Shown here piece by piece: positions 26,669 to 35,536 of a stretch of 64,000 bases of DNA (position 1 is the stretch's first letter; each line of letters begins with the position of its first letter). Location: the NCBI RefSeq assembly GCF_947502065.1, contig NZ_CANMYE010000012.1:22909-86908 (forward strand). Reading direction: 5' to 3'. The DNA comes from an uncultured Pseudoteredinibacter sp. (GTDB lineage: Bacteria; Pseudomonadota; Gammaproteobacteria; Pseudomonadales; Cellvibrionaceae). Both the position numbers and the translations under genes were made by a program. The notes under the pieces are model-generated. The model saw only the letters and a list, made by a program, of their open reading frames with translations. It made no database searches and was not told where the DNA came from.

Positions 26669-27058
26669 TTATACGCGACGTTTCTTAGGAGGACGACAAC
26701 CATTGTGCGGAATGGGTGTTACGTCCGTAATGTTGGAGATTTTATATCCAACGTTATTTAAGGCACGAACTGCAGACTCACGGCCTGGTCCTGGACCTTT
26801 TACTTCAACGTCTAGGTTCTTTAAACCATAGTCCTTTGCAGCTTCACCAGCGCGCTCTGCAGCAACCTGGGCAGCGAAAGGGGTAGACTTACGTGAACCA
26901 CGGAAACCGGAACCACCTGCGGTAGCCCAGCTCAGGGTGTTGCCCTGGCGATCTGTGATAGTCACGATTGTGTTGTTAAAAGAGGCGTGGATATGGGCGA
27001 TGCCATCAACGACCGTCTTTTTTACCTTTTTACGGGTAGTTTTGCTTGGCTTAGCCAT
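26669..27058 (-). CDS. rpsK: 30S ribosomal protein S11
   Basis: 129 aa with the conserved C-terminus DVTPIPHNGCRPPKKRRV and the central GGSGFRGSRKSTPFAAQ. Between rpsM and rpsD in the alpha operon. Confidence 0.98.
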   Translation of the reverse strand: MAKPSKTTRKKVKKTVVDGIAHIHASFNNTIVTITDRQGNTLSWATAGGSGFRGSRKSTPFAAQVAAERAGEAAKDYGLKNLDVEVKGPGPGRESAVRALNNVGYKISNITDVTPIPHNGCRPPKKRRV

Positions 27059-27075
27059 AACGATCTTCCTAACCT

Positions 27076-27432
27076 TTATTTCTTAATTGGCTTACGCGGG
27101 CCCTTACGGGTGCGAGCGTTAGTCTTAGTACGCTGACCACGTAGCGGCAAGCTGCGACGATGACGCAAACCACGGTAGCAACCCAAGTCCATCAAACGTT
27201 TGATGTTCATGGAAATTTCACGACGCAGGTCACCTTCTACAGTGATTTTACCTACTTCGGCGCGAATCGCGTCCATTTCTGTTTCAGACAATTCGCCGAT
27301 TTTAGTCGTTTCTGCAATACCGGTAGCAGCAAGGATCTGCTGTGCGGTGGTCTTACCTACACCAAAAACATAGGTCAGAGAGATAACGGCGTGTTTGTTA
27401 TCTGGTATGTTTACACCAGCTATACGAGCCAT
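27076..27432 (-). CDS. rpsM: 30S ribosomal protein S13
   Basis: 118 aa (ARIAGVNIPDNKHAVISLTYVFG start, basic tail RTRKGPRKPIKK). First gene of the alpha operon, preceded by a 175-bp leader. Confidence 0.98.
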   Translation of the reverse strand: MARIAGVNIPDNKHAVISLTYVFGVGKTTAQQILAATGIAETTKIGELSETEMDAIRAEVGKITVEGDLRREISMNIKRLMDLGCYRGLRHRRSLPLRGQRTKTNARTRKGPRKPIKK

Positions 27433-27530
27433 CTAGATACTCCACATATCATATAAATTGTAGCGCTGACAGCAATTAACAGCTCCCTCAGCACCAAAAG
27501 GCGCGAAAGGATACCGATAAAGCCGCACAA
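27433..27530 (-). promoter_or_regulatory. Probable alpha-operon leader (S4 autoregulatory RNA)
   Basis: Upstream of rpsM the transcript reads TTGTGCGGC, then GTATCCT, then CGCGCCTTTTGGTGC before the rpsM ribosome site. The order TTGTGCG, GTATCCT, GC-rich arms and spacing match the E. coli alpha operon leader that folds into a pseudoknot bound by S4. Identification is by motif order, not covariance. Confidence 0.6.
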
Positions 27531-27538
27531 ATGCAATA

Positions 27539-27560
27539 GCCCGGAGGTTTCCCCCCGGGC
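27539..27560 (-). repeat. GNRA-capped hairpin between rpmJ and the alpha leader
   Basis: On the minus strand GCCCGGGGG-GAAA-CCTCCGGGC forms a nine-pair stem (one G-U) with a GAAA tetraloop. It is not followed by a U-run, so it is more likely an RNA-processing or partial-termination site at the spc/alpha boundary than a full terminator. Confidence 0.55.
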
Positions 27561-27607
27561 GACAGTCAACGCCCCCAAAGCAGAAGGCAGTGATGAACTG
27601 CTTTCTG

Positions 27608-27724
27608 TTAGCCTTGACGCTGCTTGTGACGTGGCTCGGCGCTGCAGATTACTCGAACAACACCATTGCGACGTACAACTTTGCAGTTACGGCACATCTT
27701 TTTAACTGAAGCACGAACTTTCAT
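27608..27724 (-). CDS. rpmJ: 50S ribosomal protein L36
   Basis: A 38-aa protein read directly from the sequence: MKVRASVKKMCRNCKVV and on, ending RHKQRQG. The zinc ribbon ligands C11, C14, C27 and H33 are present, so this is the zinc-binding form. It follows secY by 33 bp and ends the spc operon. Confidence 0.96.
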   Translation of the reverse strand: MKVRASVKKMCRNCKVVRRNGVVRVICSAEPRHKQRQG

Positions 27725-27757
27725 GTTTCAACCTCTTTGCGAAGCTAGACCCTTCCC

Positions 27758-29080
27758 TTAGCGGGAGTTGCCGTAGCCTTTTAAGTTAGCCTTCTTCATC
27801 AGTGAGTCGTACTGATGAGACATCAAGTGTGATTGCACCTGGGCCATGAAGTCCATGACCACCACTACTACGATCAATAGTGAAGTACCACCTAGATAGA
27901 AGGGCACATTAGCCGCTACTACCAAGAACTGAGGTAACAAACACACCGCGGCAATATAAACAGCGCCAACTACCGTAAGGCGAGTCAAAACACTGTCAAT
28001 ATATTTTGCGGACTGTTCACCTGGACGAATACCAGGAATGAACGCGCCGGATTTCTTCAAGTTATCTGCAACTTCTTGCGGGTTGAACATCAACGCCGTA
28101 TAGAAGAAACAGAAGAAGATGATCATCGCGGTGAACAAAATAAAGTTCAACGGCTGACCAGGCCCTAACCAAAGGGCAACTTCTTGTAATACTTCGGCAG
28201 CAACACCTTCTGAGCCCTGACCAAACCACTGAGCTACAGAGGCTGGGAACAACAGAATACTGCTGGCGAAAATGGCAGGAATAACACCAGCCATATTAAT
28301 TTTCAGTGGTAGATGACTACTTTGCGCACCACGACCAGGCTGACGTTTAGCGTAGTTAACCGTAATTCGACGCTGACCGCGCTCCATACGAACCACAAAC
28401 CAAATCAGAGCAATTGCCAAAAAGGTAATTGCCAGCAACATCAAAATATTGATATCACCCTGCTTAGCGCCCTCAAAGGACTGACCAATAGCTGCTGGTA
28501 AACCAGCAACAATGCCCGCAAAGATCAACATGGAAATACCGTTACCGATACCACGCTCTGTCACCTGCTCGCCCAACCACATCATAAATACTGCACCGGT
28601 TACCAAAGAGGTAATCGCCACAATGTAGAAAGACATTCCACCGCCGCCGTAGGCTAAGCCCTGGCTCGCCATACCAACAGTCATACCAGTACCTTGTACA
28701 AGGGCCAGTGCTACTGTTAGATAACGGGTGTATTGACTGATCTTGCGACGTCCTGCATCGCCTTCTTTCTTCAGCTGTTCAAGGCTGGGCGATACTGCAG
28801 ACATCAACTGCATAATAATCGAGGCAGAGATATATGGCATGATACCCAATGCCAGGATACTCATACGCTCTAGTGCACCACCCGAGAACATATTAAACAG
28901 GCCAAGGATAGTATCCTTGCCCTGATTAAAGAGGTTCGCTACCTGATCAGGGTCGATGCCCGGAACAGGAATATGGGTGCCGATACGATAAACCAGAATC
29001 GCTAAAAACAGAAAACGAAGGCGAGCCCAAAGCTCGCCTAGTCCTTTCTGATTCGCTAATGGCATCTTTGCCGTTGCCAT
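27758..29080 (-). CDS. secY: Protein translocase subunit SecY
   Basis: 440 aa with ten predicted TM helices. Conserved segments include GLFNMFSGGALERMSILALGIMPYISASIIMQL and the QRRITVNYAKRQ loop. Central channel of the SecYEG translocon; standard position after rplO in the spc operon. Confidence 0.98.
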   Translation of the reverse strand: MATAKMPLANQKGLGELWARLRFLFLAILVYRIGTHIPVPGIDPDQVANLFNQGKDTILGLFNMFSGGALERMSILALGIMPYISASIIMQLMSAVSPSLEQLKKEGDAGRRKISQYTRYLTVALALVQGTGMTVGMASQGLAYGGGGMSFYIVAITSLVTGAVFMMWLGEQVTERGIGNGISMLIFAGIVAGLPAAIGQSFEGAKQGDINILMLLAITFLAIALIWFVVRMERGQRRITVNYAKRQPGRGAQSSHLPLKINMAGVIPAIFASSILLFPASVAQWFGQGSEGVAAEVLQEVALWLGPGQPLNFILFTAMIIFFCFFYTALMFNPQEVADNLKKSGAFIPGIRPGEQSAKYIDSVLTRLTVVGAVYIAAVCLLPQFLVVAANVPFYLGGTSLLIVVVVVMDFMAQVQSHLMSHQYDSLMKKANLKGYGNSR

Positions 29081-29113
29081 CGCTACCTCACTTAGCCGTA
29101 AGCGTTAACAAAG

Positions 29114-29548
29114 TTATTCTTCGACCTTGCCGCCAGCCGCTTCAATCGCAGCCTTGGCACCCTTAGTTACTGCAAGACCTTTAACGGTCACAGCTTTGGT
29201 CAGCTCGCCAGACAAGAACACTTTCGCGCGCTTCATGTTTTGCTTAACCAAATCGGCAGCCTTTAGAGCTTCCAGATCGATAACTTCTGCTTCAACTTTG
29301 TTTAGCTCAGCTAAACGAACTTCAGCGGTTACGCGACCAATACGAGAAGTAAAACCGTATTTTGGAAGGCGTTTCTGCAAAGGCATTTGACCACCCTCGA
29401 AACCTGGACGAACACTACCGCCAGAACGAGACTTCAAACCTTTGTGACCGCGACCACCAGTTTTACCTACACCGCTACCGATACCGCGACCTACGCGCTT
29501 ACGATCTTTAACGCGGCCAGGAGCGGGGCTTAGAGTATTTAAACGCAT
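29114..29548 (-). CDS. rplO: 50S ribosomal protein L15
   Basis: 144 aa, MRLNTLSPAPGRVKDRKRVGRG start and the glycine-rich GKTGGRGHKGLKSRSGG segment. Four bases after rpmD. Confidence 0.98.
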   Translation of the reverse strand: MRLNTLSPAPGRVKDRKRVGRGIGSGVGKTGGRGHKGLKSRSGGSVRPGFEGGQMPLQKRLPKYGFTSRIGRVTAEVRLAELNKVEAEVIDLEALKAADLVKQNMKRAKVFLSGELTKAVTVKGLAVTKGAKAAIEAAGGKVEE

Positions 29549-29552
29549 AGTC

Positions 29553-29738
29553 TTACTCTCCCTCTACCTTAACCAAATAGTTTACCTTGTTGATCATACC
29601 GCGAGTTGAAGGCGTATCTTCAACTTCAACAGTGTGACCAATACGGCGTAAACCCAAGCCTGCAACACAGGCTTTATGGGACTGCAGGCGTCCATTAGTG
29701 GACTTAACCTGAGTAACTTTAACTGTTTTCTTAGCCAT
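29553..29738 (-). CDS. rpmD: 50S ribosomal protein L30
   Basis: 61 aa with VTQVKSTNGRLQSHKACVAGLGLRRIGHTVE, the usual size for the family. Confidence 0.97.
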   Translation of the reverse strand: MAKKTVKVTQVKSTNGRLQSHKACVAGLGLRRIGHTVEVEDTPSTRGMINKVNYLVKVEGE

Positions 29739-29775
29739 GGTTATTTACCAGCTCTTTAAGAACTAAGTTAAAAAC

Positions 29776-30285
29776 TTAGTTCAAGATATCTTCAACACTC
29801 TTGCCGCGCTTGGCTGCAACAGACTCCGGAGAAGCCATTGCCTTCAAGCCTTCAAAAGTAGCTCGCACAACGTTTACAGGGTTGGTAGAACCGTAGCACT
29901 TAGCTAGTACGTTCTGAACACCGGCAATTTCCAAAACGGCACGCATCGCACCGCCAGCAATTACACCAGTACCCTGAGAGGCTGGCTGCATGTATACCTT
30001 AGAGGCACCATGACGACCTTTGGTTGGGTATTGAATGGTATCACCATTTAACTCAACCTGAATCATGTTGCGGCGCGCAGCTTCCATTGCTTTTTGAATA
30101 GCAACAGGCACTTCACGAGCTTTACCACGACCAAAGCCTACTTTACCGTTACCGTCACCAACTACAGTTAGTGCAGTGAAGCCGAAGATACGACCACCTT
30201 TTACAGTCTTAGCAACACGGTTAACCTGAACCAGCTTTTCCTGCAGGCCTTCTGTGTTGGCGTCTTCTTTTTTACCGTTAGCCAT
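29776..30285 (-). CDS. rpsE: 30S ribosomal protein S5
   Basis: 169 aa. N-terminal double-stranded RNA-binding segment (LQEKLVQVNRVAKTVKGGRIFGFTAL) and C-terminal domain with MRAVLEIAGVQNVLAKCYGS. Confidence 0.98.
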   Translation of the reverse strand: MANGKKEDANTEGLQEKLVQVNRVAKTVKGGRIFGFTALTVVGDGNGKVGFGRGKAREVPVAIQKAMEAARRNMIQVELNGDTIQYPTKGRHGASKVYMQPASQGTGVIAGGAMRAVLEIAGVQNVLAKCYGSTNPVNVVRATFEGLKAMASPESVAAKRGKSVEDILN

Positions 30286-30295
30286 ATCTCAACCT

Positions 30296-30646
30296 TTAAA
30301 ATTCTAAGCCAGCTTCACGAGCAGCGTCAGCCAAAGCTTTAACGCGACCGTGATATTTAAAACCGCTACGGTCGAAAGCTACTTTTTCAACGCCAGCGGC
30401 TTTTGCACGCTCAGCGATCAAAGTGCCAACAGCTGCAGCTGATTCAGCGTTACCAGTTTTACCACCGCGCAAACTCTTATCAAGAGTAGAAGCGCTGGCC
30501 AAAACCTGGCCACCGTTACCGGCGATGATTTGTGCATAAATATGACGTGGTGAACGGTTAACACACAAACGTGTTTCACCTAACTCACGAATTTTAGCGC
30601 GGGTGCGGCGTGCACGACGCAAACGAGATTGCTTTTTATCGCTCAT
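30296..30646 (-). CDS. rplR: 50S ribosomal protein L18
   Basis: 116 aa, with RLCVNRSPRHIYAQIIAGNGGQVLASAST; binds 5S rRNA in known ribosomes. Confidence 0.98.
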   Translation of the reverse strand: MSDKKQSRLRRARRTRAKIRELGETRLCVNRSPRHIYAQIIAGNGGQVLASASTLDKSLRGGKTGNAESAAAVGTLIAERAKAAGVEKVAFDRSGFKYHGRVKALADAAREAGLEF

Positions 30647-30656
30647 GACCTATGCC

Positions 30657-31190
30657 CTACTTTTTCTTAGCTTCTTTACGACGCACATACTCATCGGCAT
30701 AACGAACACCCTTACCTTTATAAGGCTCTGGTGGACGGAAGGCGCGAATTTCTGCGGCCGCCTGACCAAGCAATTGCTTGTCAGCGCTTTTCAGAACAAT
30801 TTCTGTCTGACTTGGGGTCTCAGCTTTTACACCTTCTGGTAAGGTGTAAACAACAGGATGAGAAAAACCCAAAGTCAGGTCTACAGTGTTACCCGCTGCT
30901 TTTGCACGATAACCAACACCGTTAAGAATAAGCTTCTTCTCGAAGCCCTGGCTTGCGCCAATAACCATGTTGTTAATCAATGCACGGGTAGTGCCCGCTA
31001 ATGCGCGGGACTGCTTGGCGCTGTCACGACCAGCGAAGCTTAACTTGGAATCATCCAATTTAACTTCAACCTTATCGTGAACGCTTAGCGCCAAAGTACC
31101 GTTGCTGCCTTTAACAGTGATGTCTTGACCTTTAAGGTCGACAGTCACGCCAGCAGGTACTTCAACCGGACTATTTGCAACTCGTGACAT
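30657..31190 (-). CDS. rplF: 50S ribosomal protein L6
   Basis: 177 aa (E. coli 177). Two repeated L6 folds; conserved C-terminal RAFRPPEPYKGKGVRYADE. Confidence 0.98.
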   Translation of the reverse strand: MSRVANSPVEVPAGVTVDLKGQDITVKGSNGTLALSVHDKVEVKLDDSKLSFAGRDSAKQSRALAGTTRALINNMVIGASQGFEKKLILNGVGYRAKAAGNTVDLTLGFSHPVVYTLPEGVKAETPSQTEIVLKSADKQLLGQAAAEIRAFRPPEPYKGKGVRYADEYVRRKEAKKK

Positions 31191-31225
31191 TACGATTTCC
31201 TATAAAACTTTTAAAAAAAGTTAAA

Positions 31226-31618
31226 TTAAAATACGGTGCAAAGAACTTCACCACCAATGCCTTGGGCACGGGCAGCACGATCGCTCATAACACCTTTACT
31301 GGTAGAAACAATAGCGACACCCAAACCACCGCGTACGGTTGGCAGGCCATCTTTACCAGCGTAGTTACGTAAGCCTGGACGGCTTACACGGTCAAGCTCA
31401 GCAATAACTGGCTTGCCCTCAAAGTACTTCAGCTCAACAGTTAGCTCAGGCTTAGCGCCCTCTGCAACACTGTAACCGCTGATGTAACCTTCGTTTTCTA
31501 AAACTTGTGCAACACTAACCTTCAACTTAGAAGAAGGCATGGTTACCTCAGTTTTTGCAGCTTGCTGACCGTTACGAATGCGGGTCAACATATCTGCTAA
31601 AGGATCTTGCATGCTCAT
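31226..31618 (-). CDS. rpsH: 30S ribosomal protein S8
   Basis: 130 aa, MQDPLADMLTRIRNGQ start and VSTSKGVMSDRAARAQGIGGE near the end. In E. coli S8 is the spc operon repressor. Confidence 0.98.
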   Translation of the reverse strand: MSMQDPLADMLTRIRNGQQAAKTEVTMPSSKLKVSVAQVLENEGYISGYSVAEGAKPELTVELKYFEGKPVIAELDRVSRPGLRNYAGKDGLPTVRGGLGVAIVSTSKGVMSDRAARAQGIGGEVLCTVF

Positions 31619-31649
31619 CGGAATCTGCTCCTAGGTTCAGCGATCTAAA

Positions 31650-31955
31650 TTACCAGCTGGCCTTAACCAAGCCAGGTACATCACCGCGCATGGCAGCTTC
31701 ACGTAACTTGTTACGACACAGGCCAAACTTGCGGTAAACCGCGTGTGGGCGACCGGTTACGCGACAGCGACGTTGCTGACGAGCTGGGCTCGCATCACGT
31801 GGCAACTTCTGCAGCTTAACCTGGGCTTCCCAAAGCTCTTCTTCTGAGCTCTCTGGGTTGGCGATGATCGCTTTTAGCTCCGCACGCTTAGCTGCGTACT
31901 TTGCCACTGTAGCTGCACGCTTAGCTTCACGTGCAATCATAGATTTCTTAGCCAT
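31650..31955 (-). CDS. rpsN: 30S ribosomal protein S14 (long, zinc-free form)
   Basis: 101 aa. It lacks the CxxC...CxxC zinc ribbon of short S14 (only isolated Cys in RRCRVTGRPHAVYRKFGLCRNKL), so it is the long zinc-independent type, in contrast to the zinc-type L36 nearby. Confidence 0.97.
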   Translation of the reverse strand: MAKKSMIAREAKRAATVAKYAAKRAELKAIIANPESSEEELWEAQVKLQKLPRDASPARQQRRCRVTGRPHAVYRKFGLCRNKLREAAMRGDVPGLVKASW

Positions 31956-31964
31956 GACTCTACC

Positions 31965-32504
31965 CTAGCCTTTGAAAGGAAAGTTGAAGGCTTTCAACAG
32001 TGCGCGACCTTCTTCGTCGGTGCGAGCACTGGTGGTGATGCAAATATCTAAACCACGTAGCTTGTCTACTTTATCGTAGTCAATCTCAGGGAAGATAATT
32101 TGCTCGTTCACGCCCATGGAAAAATTACCACGACCATCAAACTGCTTAGGACTGATGCCGCGGAAGTCACGGATACGTGGGATAGCAATAGAAACCAAGC
32201 GCTCTAGGAATTCGTACATACGATCCTGACGCAAGGTTACTTTACAGCCTACCGGCCATCCTTCACGAACCTTGAAACCAGCAATAGATTTACGAGCTTT
32301 GGTAACAACAACTTTCTGACCAGAGATTTTCTCTAGATCAGCAACTGCGTTTTCCAAAACCTTTTTGTCGCCAATAGCTTCACCAACACCCATATTGACG
32401 GTGATTTTGGTGATGCGCGGCACTTCCATCACGTTTGCCAAACCTAGCTCTTCTTTAAGCTGGGCAGCAATTTCGCTCTGGTAAAGTTCTTTCAACTTAG
32501 CCAT
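31965..32504 (-). CDS. rplE: 50S ribosomal protein L5
   Basis: 179 aa (E. coli 179) with ITVNMGVGEA, FEFLERL-like LVSIAIPRIRDFRG and NFSMGVNEQIIFPEIDYDK. A 5S rRNA-binding protein. Confidence 0.98.
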   Translation of the reverse strand: MAKLKELYQSEIAAQLKEELGLANVMEVPRITKITVNMGVGEAIGDKKVLENAVADLEKISGQKVVVTKARKSIAGFKVREGWPVGCKVTLRQDRMYEFLERLVSIAIPRIRDFRGISPKQFDGRGNFSMGVNEQIIFPEIDYDKVDKLRGLDICITTSARTDEEGRALLKAFNFPFKG

Positions 32505-32531
32505 TTTACTCTTACCGTTTTACCGTCTGCT

Positions 32532-32849
32532 TTATGCGTCTACGGCTTCGCCGTTGGATTTGAAGATGCGAATTTTATTTCCATCTTCAAGGATTTTAAA
32601 ACCAACCCGATCAGCTTTCTGGGTAGCTGGGTTGAATATCGCTACGTTAGAAGCCTGAATAGGGGCCTCCTTCTCAACGATACCGCCCGCAACACCTGCT
32701 TGTGGGTTTGGCTTCTGGTGCTTCTTAACAATCTGCACACCGGATACGATTAGGCGATCGTCTTGCAAAACCTTAACGACTTTGCCTCGCTTGCCCTTGT
32801 CGCGGCCAGCGATAACAATCACTTCATCTTCACGTTTAATCTTACGCAT
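32532..32849 (-). CDS. rplX: 50S ribosomal protein L24
   Basis: 105 aa with the KOW motif DEVIVIAGRDKGKRGKVVKV near the N-terminus; an assembly initiator in known ribosomes. Confidence 0.98.
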   Translation of the reverse strand: MRKIKREDEVIVIAGRDKGKRGKVVKVLQDDRLIVSGVQIVKKHQKPNPQAGVAGGIVEKEAPIQASNVAIFNPATQKADRVGFKILEDGNKIRIFKSNGEAVDA

Positions 32850-32882
32850 TACCCTGTCCTCAATACCTAGCTTGTCGTACCG

Positions 32883-33251
32883 TTACAGTACTTCAGGAGC
32901 CAGAGAGATGATTTTCATGAACTTCTCACCACGGAGCTCGCGAGTTACAGGGCCGAAGATACGAGTACCCACTGGAGCATCACTGGCATTCAGTAATACA
33001 GCAGCATTGTCATCGAACTTGATCAGAGAACCGTCAGGGCGACGAACACCTTTTTTGGTGCGTACCACAACAGCCTTCATGACCTGGCCTTTCTTTACCT
33101 TACCGCGAGGTATGGCTTCTTTTACCGTTACCTTAATGATATCGCCAACAGACGCGTAACGACGGTGAGAACCGCCCAACACTTTGATGCACATTACACG
33201 GCGAGCACCACTGTTATCAGCGACATCTAAGTAAGATTCTGTTTGAATCAT
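32883..33251 (-). CDS. rplN: 50S ribosomal protein L14
   Basis: 122 aa, MIQTESYLDVADNSGARRVMCIKVLGGS. First gene of the spc group, 35 bp after rpsQ; no clear promoter between them. Confidence 0.98.
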   Translation of the reverse strand: MIQTESYLDVADNSGARRVMCIKVLGGSHRRYASVGDIIKVTVKEAIPRGKVKKGQVMKAVVVRTKKGVRRPDGSLIKFDDNAAVLLNASDAPVGTRIFGPVTRELRGEKFMKIISLAPEVL

Positions 33252-33286
33252 CGTTCGTCTCCGAAACTCTAATGCACACTACTGAA

Positions 33287-33553
33287 TTAAATTTCAGCAG
33301 CGCGCTCTTCGATTTTAACCAGAGCCCAAGACTTAGTCTTTGACAAAGGACGAGACTCAGAGATGGTTACAACATCACCCATCTTGCACTCGTTCTGTTC
33401 GTCGTGGGCCTTCAGCTTAGATGACTTACTAACATACTTGCCGTAAATCGGGTGCTTAACGCGGCGCTCAATAAGAACAGTAATGGTTTTATCCATCTTG
33501 TTACTTACAACTTTACCAGTCAGCGTGCGTACCAACTTTTCTGCTTCTGCCAT
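33287..33553 (-). CDS. rpsQ: 30S ribosomal protein S17
   Basis: 88 aa OB-fold protein (LTGKVVSNKMDKTITVLIER, KAHDEQNECKMGDVVTI). Last gene of the S10 group. Confidence 0.98.
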   Translation of the reverse strand: MAEAEKLVRTLTGKVVSNKMDKTITVLIERRVKHPIYGKYVSKSSKLKAHDEQNECKMGDVVTISESRPLSKTKSWALVKIEERAAEI

Positions 33554-33555
33554 GG

Positions 33556-33747
33556 TTAGTTACCTGCCTTTTCGTTCAGCACTGTCTTGATGCGAGCAAT
33601 GTCTTTACGAGTCTGGCGAATCAAATGAGTCTGATTCAGCTGACCAGTAGAGGCTTGCATACGCAGTTTAAATTGCGCTTGCAGTTGAGAAAGCAACTCT
33701 TGGTTCAGCTCTTCAACTGATTTTTCGCGGAGTTCTTGAGCTTTCAT
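33556..33747 (-). CDS. rpmC: 50S ribosomal protein L29
   Basis: 63 aa, KAQELREKSVEELNQELL. Its ATG overlaps the rplP stop by one base (TAATG). Confidence 0.98.
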   Translation of the reverse strand: MKAQELREKSVEELNQELLSQLQAQFKLRMQASTGQLNQTHLIRQTRKDIARIKTVLNEKAGN

Positions 33748-34160
33748 TACATCACCGAACGTTTAACGAAGGTTGTACTTACTGGCAGCTTACGAGCAGC
33801 CAACTCAAATGCTTCGCGGGCCAATTCTTCAGAAACGCCTTCCATTTCATAAAGAACTTTACCCGGCTGGATCTGAGCTACCCAGTATTCAACATTACCC
33901 TTACCTTTACCTTGACGAACTTCCAAAGGCTTTTCAGTAATAGGCTTGTCTGGGAATACTCGAATCCAAATTTTACCGCCACGTTTAATGTGACGAGTCA
34001 TCGCACGACGAGCCGCTTCAATCTGACGGGCTGTGATACGACCACGGCCTACAGCTTTCAGAGCGAATTCGCCGAAGCTCACTTTAGAACCGCGATGCGC
34101 TAAACCGCGATTGCGGCCTTTTTGCATTTTGCGGAACTTTGTACGCTTTGGTTGCAACAT
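33747..34160 (-). CDS. rplP: 50S ribosomal protein L16
   Basis: 137 aa, MLQPKRTKFRKMQKGRNRGLA start; conserved GRITARQIEAARRAMTRHIKR. Confidence 0.98.
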   Translation of the reverse strand: MLQPKRTKFRKMQKGRNRGLAHRGSKVSFGEFALKAVGRGRITARQIEAARRAMTRHIKRGGKIWIRVFPDKPITEKPLEVRQGKGKGNVEYWVAQIQPGKVLYEMEGVSEELAREAFELAARKLPVSTTFVKRSVM

Positions 34161-34172
34161 GTGGCGTACCCC

Positions 34173-34862
34173 TTACTTAGAATTTTTCTTCTTCGGTGCA
34201 GGCTTTTTGGTTTCAGCTTGCGCTTCTTCCATATCGCCAATCACTTCACCTTTGAAGATCCAAACTTTGACACCAATGATGCCGTAAGTTGTGGCCGCTT
34301 CAGCAGTTGCGTAGTCGATATCGGCACGTAAAGTGTGTAGAGGTACACGACCTTCACGATACCACTCGCTACGAGCGATCTCAGCACCACCAAGACGACC
34401 ACCAACCTGAATCTTGATACCTTCAGCACCCTGGCGCATAGCGTTTTGCACAGCACGCTTCATAGCGCGACGGAACATCACACGACGCTCCAATTGCTGT
34501 GCAACACCTTGGGCTACCAGAGTCGCATCCAGATCAGGCTTGCGAATCTCTTCGATGTTAATGTGAACAGGAACACCCATCTCTTTGCTCACAGCGGTGC
34601 GAAGTTTTTCAACGTCTTCACCTTTCTTACCAATCACAATACCTGGACGGGCAGTGTGAATAGTAATGCGAGCTGTGTTAGCAGGGCGCTCGATGTCTAC
34701 ACGGCTAACAGATGCGTTTGCCAATTCTTTTTGAATGTACGCACGTACTTTCAAGTCGGTATTCAGCTTGTCTGCATACTCATCGCTGCCAGCATACCAA
34801 GTAGAGGTGTGCTTCTTAACGATGCCCAGACGAATACCTGTCGGATGTACTTTCTGACCCAT
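34173..34862 (-). CDS. rpsC: 30S ribosomal protein S3
   Basis: 229 aa. KH domain with GIVIGKKGEDVEKL and C-terminal S3 domain ARSEWYREGRVPLHTLRADIDY; basic tail KKPAPKKKNSK. Confidence 0.98.
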   Translation of the reverse strand: MGQKVHPTGIRLGIVKKHTSTWYAGSDEYADKLNTDLKVRAYIQKELANASVSRVDIERPANTARITIHTARPGIVIGKKGEDVEKLRTAVSKEMGVPVHINIEEIRKPDLDATLVAQGVAQQLERRVMFRRAMKRAVQNAMRQGAEGIKIQVGGRLGGAEIARSEWYREGRVPLHTLRADIDYATAEAATTYGIIGVKVWIFKGEVIGDMEEAQAETKKPAPKKKNSK

Positions 34863-34875
34863 AACGTCTGTTCTC

Positions 34876-35208
34876 TTAACTGTCGGCGACTTTAACGGTG
34901 ATGTGACAAGAACGCTTTAAAATGCGATCTGCACGACCTTTCGCACGTGGCTTGATACGCTTCATTGTTAAGCCTTCGTCTACAAAAATTGTAGAAACTT
35001 TCAGCTCATCAACATCCGCACCTTCGTTGTGCTCAGCGTTTGCAATTGCAGACTCAAGCACTTTCTTGATAATTTCGGCACCTTTCTTCGGGCTGAAAGC
35101 CAAGATGTCTAGAGCTTCTTCAACGTGCTTACCACGGATCTGATTTGCTACTAGACGCGCTTTCTGAGCCGACAAACGAGCACCGCGCAATTTTGCTGCT
35201 ACTTCCAT
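34876..35208 (-). CDS. rplV: 50S ribosomal protein L22
   Basis: 110 aa from the second ATG (35208), giving MEVAAKLRGARLSAQKARLV, the length and start seen in E. coli and Pseudomonas. An ATG two codons earlier (35214) is closer to AGAGGT and remains possible. Confidence 0.96.
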   Translation of the reverse strand: MEVAAKLRGARLSAQKARLVANQIRGKHVEEALDILAFSPKKGAEIIKKVLESAIANAEHNEGADVDELKVSTIFVDEGLTMKRIKPRAKGRADRILKRSCHITVKVADS

Positions 35209-35221
35209 TGTCATTTACCTC

Positions 35222-35500
35222 TTAGCGCTTCTTGGCTTTCTTGTCTGCGATGTGGCCGCGGTAAGTGCGGCTCGCAGCGAATTCGCCCAGCTTGTGACCT
35301 ACCATTTCTTCATTAACAAGAACTGGCACATGCTGACGACCGTTATGCACAGCGATGGTCAAACCAACCATTTCCGGCATGATCATTGAACGACGAGACC
35401 AGGTTTTAATTGGACGCCGATCATTTTTTTCGATCGCTGTTTCGACCTTCTTAATCAAGTGAAGATCGATGAAAGGACCTTTTTTCAGTGAACGTGGCAC
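35222..35500 (-). CDS. rpsS: 30S ribosomal protein S19
   Basis: 92 aa, MPRSLKKGPFIDLHLIKKVE start, VGHKLGEFAASRTYRGH near the end. Confidence 0.98.
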   Translation of the reverse strand: MPRSLKKGPFIDLHLIKKVETAIEKNDRRPIKTWSRRSMIMPEMVGLTIAVHNGRQHVPVLVNEEMVGHKLGEFAASRTYRGHIADKKAKKR

Positions 35501-35536
35501 TGTTCTTTCCTCTTTCAGCTACTTACTTAGACAAGA